Below are positions 5,859 to 7,459 of a stretch of DNA of 7,459 nt, in pieces. Positions within the stretch are counted from its first letter, which is position 1. The number at the start of each line of letters is the position of its first letter. The stretch covers positions 1 to 7,459 of the forward strand of contig JAKAMD010000168.1 of assembly GCA_021823875.1 (NCBI GenBank). Direction: 5' to 3'. Both the position numbers and the translations under genes were made by a program. This DNA is from Pseudomonadota bacterium (GTDB taxonomy: Bacteria > Pseudomonadota > Alphaproteobacteria > Rhizobiales > Xanthobacteraceae). Under the pieces are notes generated by a model. That model did not search any database and was not told the origin of the DNA. It worked only from the letters and a program-made list of their open reading frames with translations.

Positions 5859-6431
5859 ATGCCGAATGCGGGAATCGTGAAAATTGCGGCGGTCATCTTT
5901 CAAGGTGGCTTCGCAATTGACGAATTGATGCACGAAGTCGCCACGCGGCTGCGTGCGGATGGCGTCCGACTTGCTGGTGCAGTGCAAGAAAACCTGCGCG
6001 GGCCGGATGAGGAGGCCTGCGCGGCGATGATCCTCACCGATCTCAAAACACAACGCCGGTTCCGGATTTCACAGGATTTGGGGAAGCAGGCGGACGCCTG
6101 TCGGCTCGATGCCGCCGGCCTTGCCGAGGCCGGCGCGCTGCTCGAGCATTCGCTCGACCGCGATACCGAGCTGATGCTGCTCAACCGCTTTGGCGTGGCG
6201 GAAGCGGAAGGCGGCGGCCTGCGCTCTATTTTCGCCCGCGCCATCGAGGCCGGCGTCCCGGTCCTGACCGCGGTGCGGCCGCCCTACACCGAGGCCTGGG
6301 CCGAATTCCATGGCGGTCTGGCGATCGATCTGCCGCCGATGTTCGAGCCGGTGCTGGCCTGGGCGCGGGAGTCGGTGCGCCTCGTACGGGCGGCGCGGCA
6401 AGGCGCGCTGTCGCCAGCCCCTCCGGTCTAA
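5859..6431 (+). CDS. DUF2478-type protein, degenerate P-loop-like, next to mogA
   Basis: A 190-residue cytoplasmic protein I assign to DUF2478, a family of unknown role often near molybdenum genes; assignment is from memory. Seen: a first beta-strand KIAAVIF (8-14), then QGGFAIDELM where a P-loop NTPase would carry GxxxxGK[ST]; here there is no Lys or Ser/Thr, so it is degenerate and ATP binding by that loop is doubtful. The order strand, loop, helix, RADGVRLAGAVQ resembles the MobB-like molybdopterin-nucleotide fold (inference). Further family-like elements are DLKTQRRFRISQDLGKQADACRLD (61-84) and LLNRFGVAEAEGGGLR (107-122), then a GVPVLTAVRP strand (132-141). ATG at 5859 has only a weak ribosome site; GTG at 5877, immediately before KIAAVIF, is an alternative. 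It is followed after 10 bases by mogA, so cotranscribed. Role in Mo-cofactor metabolism is guilt by association. Confidence 0.7.
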   Translation: MPNAGIVKIAAVIFQGGFAIDELMHEVATRLRADGVRLAGAVQENLRGPDEEACAAMILTDLKTQRRFRISQDLGKQADACRLDAAGLAEAGALLEHSLDRDTELMLLNRFGVAEAEGGGLRSIFARAIEAGVPVLTAVRPPYTEAWAEFHGGLAIDLPPMFEPVLAWARESVRLVRAARQGALSPAPPV

Positions 6432-6441
6432 GGGATTTACG

Positions 6442-6981
6442 ATGAGTACGAACGAAGCAGTCGCCATCGGCATCGTGACGGTCTCGGACCGGGCCAGCGC
6501 CGGCACCTATCAGGACACGAGCGGCCCGGCCATCGAGGACTTCCTGCGCGAGGTGGTGACCTCGCCCTGGCGTGCGGTGCGCCGTCTGGTGCCGGACGGC
6601 ATCGAGAGCGTGCGCGACGTGCTGATCGAGCTCGCCGACCGCGAAAACTGCGGCGCCATCTTCACCACCGGCGGCACCGGCCCGGCCCCGCGCGATCTGA
6701 CGCCGGAGGCAACGGCCGCCGCCTGTACGCGGATGATGCCGGGCTTCGGCGAATTGATGCGCATGGAGAGCCTGAAGCAGGTGCCGACCGCCATCCTGTC
6801 GCGGCAGACCGCCGGCATCCGCGGCAAGACGCTGATCGTCAACCTGCCCGGCCGGCCGAGCTCGATCCGCATGACCATGCAGGCGGTGTTTCCGGCCGTG
6901 CCCTATTGCCTCGACCTGATCGGCGCCGGCCGCATCGAGACCGATCCGGCAAAGTGCAAGGCGTTCCGGCCGGGAAAATGA
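6442..6981 (+). CDS. mogA: Molybdopterin adenylyltransferase MogA
   Basis: MogA activates molybdopterin by transferring AMP from ATP, so that MoeA can insert molybdate; this is in the cytoplasm, in molybdenum-cofactor biosynthesis. The 179 residues compare with 195 in E. coli MogA. Seen: SDRASAGTYQDTSGPAIEDFL (15-35), Asp52 in LVPDG, TTGGTGPAPRDLTPEA (75-90) with Asp85, and GFGELMRMES (near 105-114). Asp52 and Asp85 align with E. coli Asp49 and Asp82, the catalytic residues, by a constant offset of 3. The ending LIVNLPGRPSSI is the usual MogA motif. The start is ATG at 6442, just after the upstream stop, with AAGGG about 8 bases upstream; a start at 6310 would read 44 residues of Arg/Cys-rich shadow sequence of the preceding gene. 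It precedes the 99-residue gene after 44 bases. Confidence 0.95.
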   Translation: MSTNEAVAIGIVTVSDRASAGTYQDTSGPAIEDFLREVVTSPWRAVRRLVPDGIESVRDVLIELADRENCGAIFTTGGTGPAPRDLTPEATAAACTRMMPGFGELMRMESLKQVPTAILSRQTAGIRGKTLIVNLPGRPSSIRMTMQAVFPAVPYCLDLIGAGRIETDPAKCKAFRPGK

Positions 6982-7025
6982 GGAGAGCGAACGGTAATCT
7001 GGAAGCTTGCGGAGGCAAATGCAGC

Positions 7026-7325
7026 ATGGCCAGTCAAGCGATCGAAATCGCCCGCCAGGAAGGGACCGAATTTCGCTCCGTTCGCCTCACTCTCGAGGAC
7101 GATGGCGCGATCAAAATGGACGCCCAGGATATCGGCCCTACCGTCAGCACAATCTGGGGCGACAGCGACTACGAGTTCTGGGTGCACGTGGCGCCCAATT
7201 CGGTGCCGAAGCTCGCCTTCGAACTGTTGCGCGAGAAGTTCGCAGGACAGCTGGGAGCTGTCGATGCGTTCCGCGACTGGTGCAAGGCGCACGGCATCGA
7301 ATACGAATTCGGCTCCTGGGTTTGA
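7026..7325 (+). CDS. Hypothetical 99-residue protein downstream of mogA
   Basis: I do not recognise the family. The protein is soluble, with no signal peptide or membrane segment. The first 23 residues are plain; then a compact beta-type middle with the run IGPTVSTIWGDSDYEFWVHV (36-55) holding two Trp, followed by a helical stretch KLAFELLREKFAG (62-74), AVDAFRDWCKAHGIEYEFG (78-96) and C-terminal SWV. It contains one Cys (86), as DWCKAHG, and no obvious metal-binding or nucleotide-binding motif. GGAGG at 7011-7015 lies 10 bases before the ATG at 7026; the other ATG at 7019 is out of frame. The frame has no nearer upstream start. Composition and codon use agree with its neighbours, which supports it as a genuine gene. 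Position after DUF2478 and mogA, on the same strand, suggests cotranscription. No function is claimed. Confidence 0.75.
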   Translation: MASQAIEIARQEGTEFRSVRLTLEDDGAIKMDAQDIGPTVSTIWGDSDYEFWVHVAPNSVPKLAFELLREKFAGQLGAVDAFRDWCKAHGIEYEFGSWV

Positions 7326-7352
7326 ATGACGCAACTTGAGGGGAGCAAGTGG

Positions 7353-7380
7353 CCCGGATTGAGCGCCAGCGAAATCCGGG
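7353..7380. repeat. REP-like palindrome, possible terminator of the mogA operon
   Basis: CCCGGATT (7353-7360) and AATCCGGG (7373-7380) form a perfect 8-base stem around a 12-base loop. Elements of the form CCCGGAT...ATCCGGG recur in Bradyrhizobium-type genomes (memory, not searched). It begins 27 bases after the stop of the 99-residue gene. No T-run follows, so an intrinsic terminator is only possible. Confidence 0.5.
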
Positions 7381-7422
7381 GCGGTCTCATACCATTCGTC
7401 GTGATGTTCGACCATCTCTCCA

Positions 7423-7453
7423 CGTCAGGGCCGGGCTTGTCCCGGTCATGACG
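7423..7453. repeat. CCGGG-type palindromic repeat near the window edge
   Basis: CGTCA (7423-7427) pairs with TGACG (7449-7453); inside, GGCCGGG-type sequence pairs with CCCGGTC around a CTTGT loop (7436-7440). The whole is a 13-position stem with one mismatch (7428/7448) and one G-T wobble. It strongly resembles the dispersed GTCATGCCGGGCTTG-type repeat of Bradyrhizobiaceae and other Alphaproteobacteria. No gene is seen between 7326 and 7459. Confidence 0.5.
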
Positions 7454-7459
7454 GTTCGA

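Noticed and set aside
6310..6441. Upstream extension of mogA starting at 6310
   Set aside because: It would overlap the previous gene by over 100 bases and encodes an Arg/Cys-rich tract unlike MogA; the ATG at 6442 has a ribosome binding site and a MogA-like N-terminus.
1..7459. CRISPR array, tRNA, rRNA or insertion sequence
   Set aside because: No spaced direct repeats, no tRNA-like cloverleaf and no transposase frame were seen.

Overview
This is a high-GC window with the gene content and repeat style of an alphaproteobacterium of the Hyphomicrobiales, probably near Bradyrhizobium or Rhodopseudomonas. The evidence is the best-fitting gene types, the GC-rich codon use, FixK/FNR-like boxes, and CCGGG-type palindromes at the right end like those scattered through those genomes. 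The genus is an inference; no marker gene is present.

Minus strand, about 5.7 kb down to 1: a seven-gene unidirectional run. It reads, in transcription order, periplasmic substrate-binding protein (5708-4548), LivH permease (4465-3593), LivM permease (3591-2647), LivG ATPase (2650-1862), LivF ATPase (1875-1168), a FlK-like hotdog thioesterase (1085-675) and the first 200 codons of the indolepyruvate:ferredoxin oxidoreductase alpha subunit IorA (600 to beyond the left edge). The four permease/ATPase genes overlap or abut, so they are translationally coupled. A strong GC-rich hairpin sits between the binding-protein gene and livH. A FixK/FNR-type box with a well-placed -10 lies just before the thioesterase gene.

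Plus strand, from 5859: a probable three-gene operon of a DUF2478-type protein, the molybdopterin adenylyltransferase MogA, and a 99-residue protein I do not recognise. It is divergent from the transporter. The 150-bp shared intergenic region contains a second FixK/FNR-type box. The last 130 bases hold no gene but two palindromic elements, one REP-like at each end of the stretch.

Possible joint function (inference): the transporter imports an amino acid or an aromatic/branched acid. A 2-oxo acid derived from it would be oxidatively decarboxylated by the oxygen-sensitive IorAB to an acyl-CoA plus reduced ferredoxin, and the thioesterase would release the free acid. Control by an oxygen-responsive Crp/Fnr regulator would fit an oxygen-sensitive enzyme, and also the molybdenum-cofactor genes on the other side. 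If the substrate is indolepyruvate, the product of IOR plus thioesterase would be indole-3-acetate.
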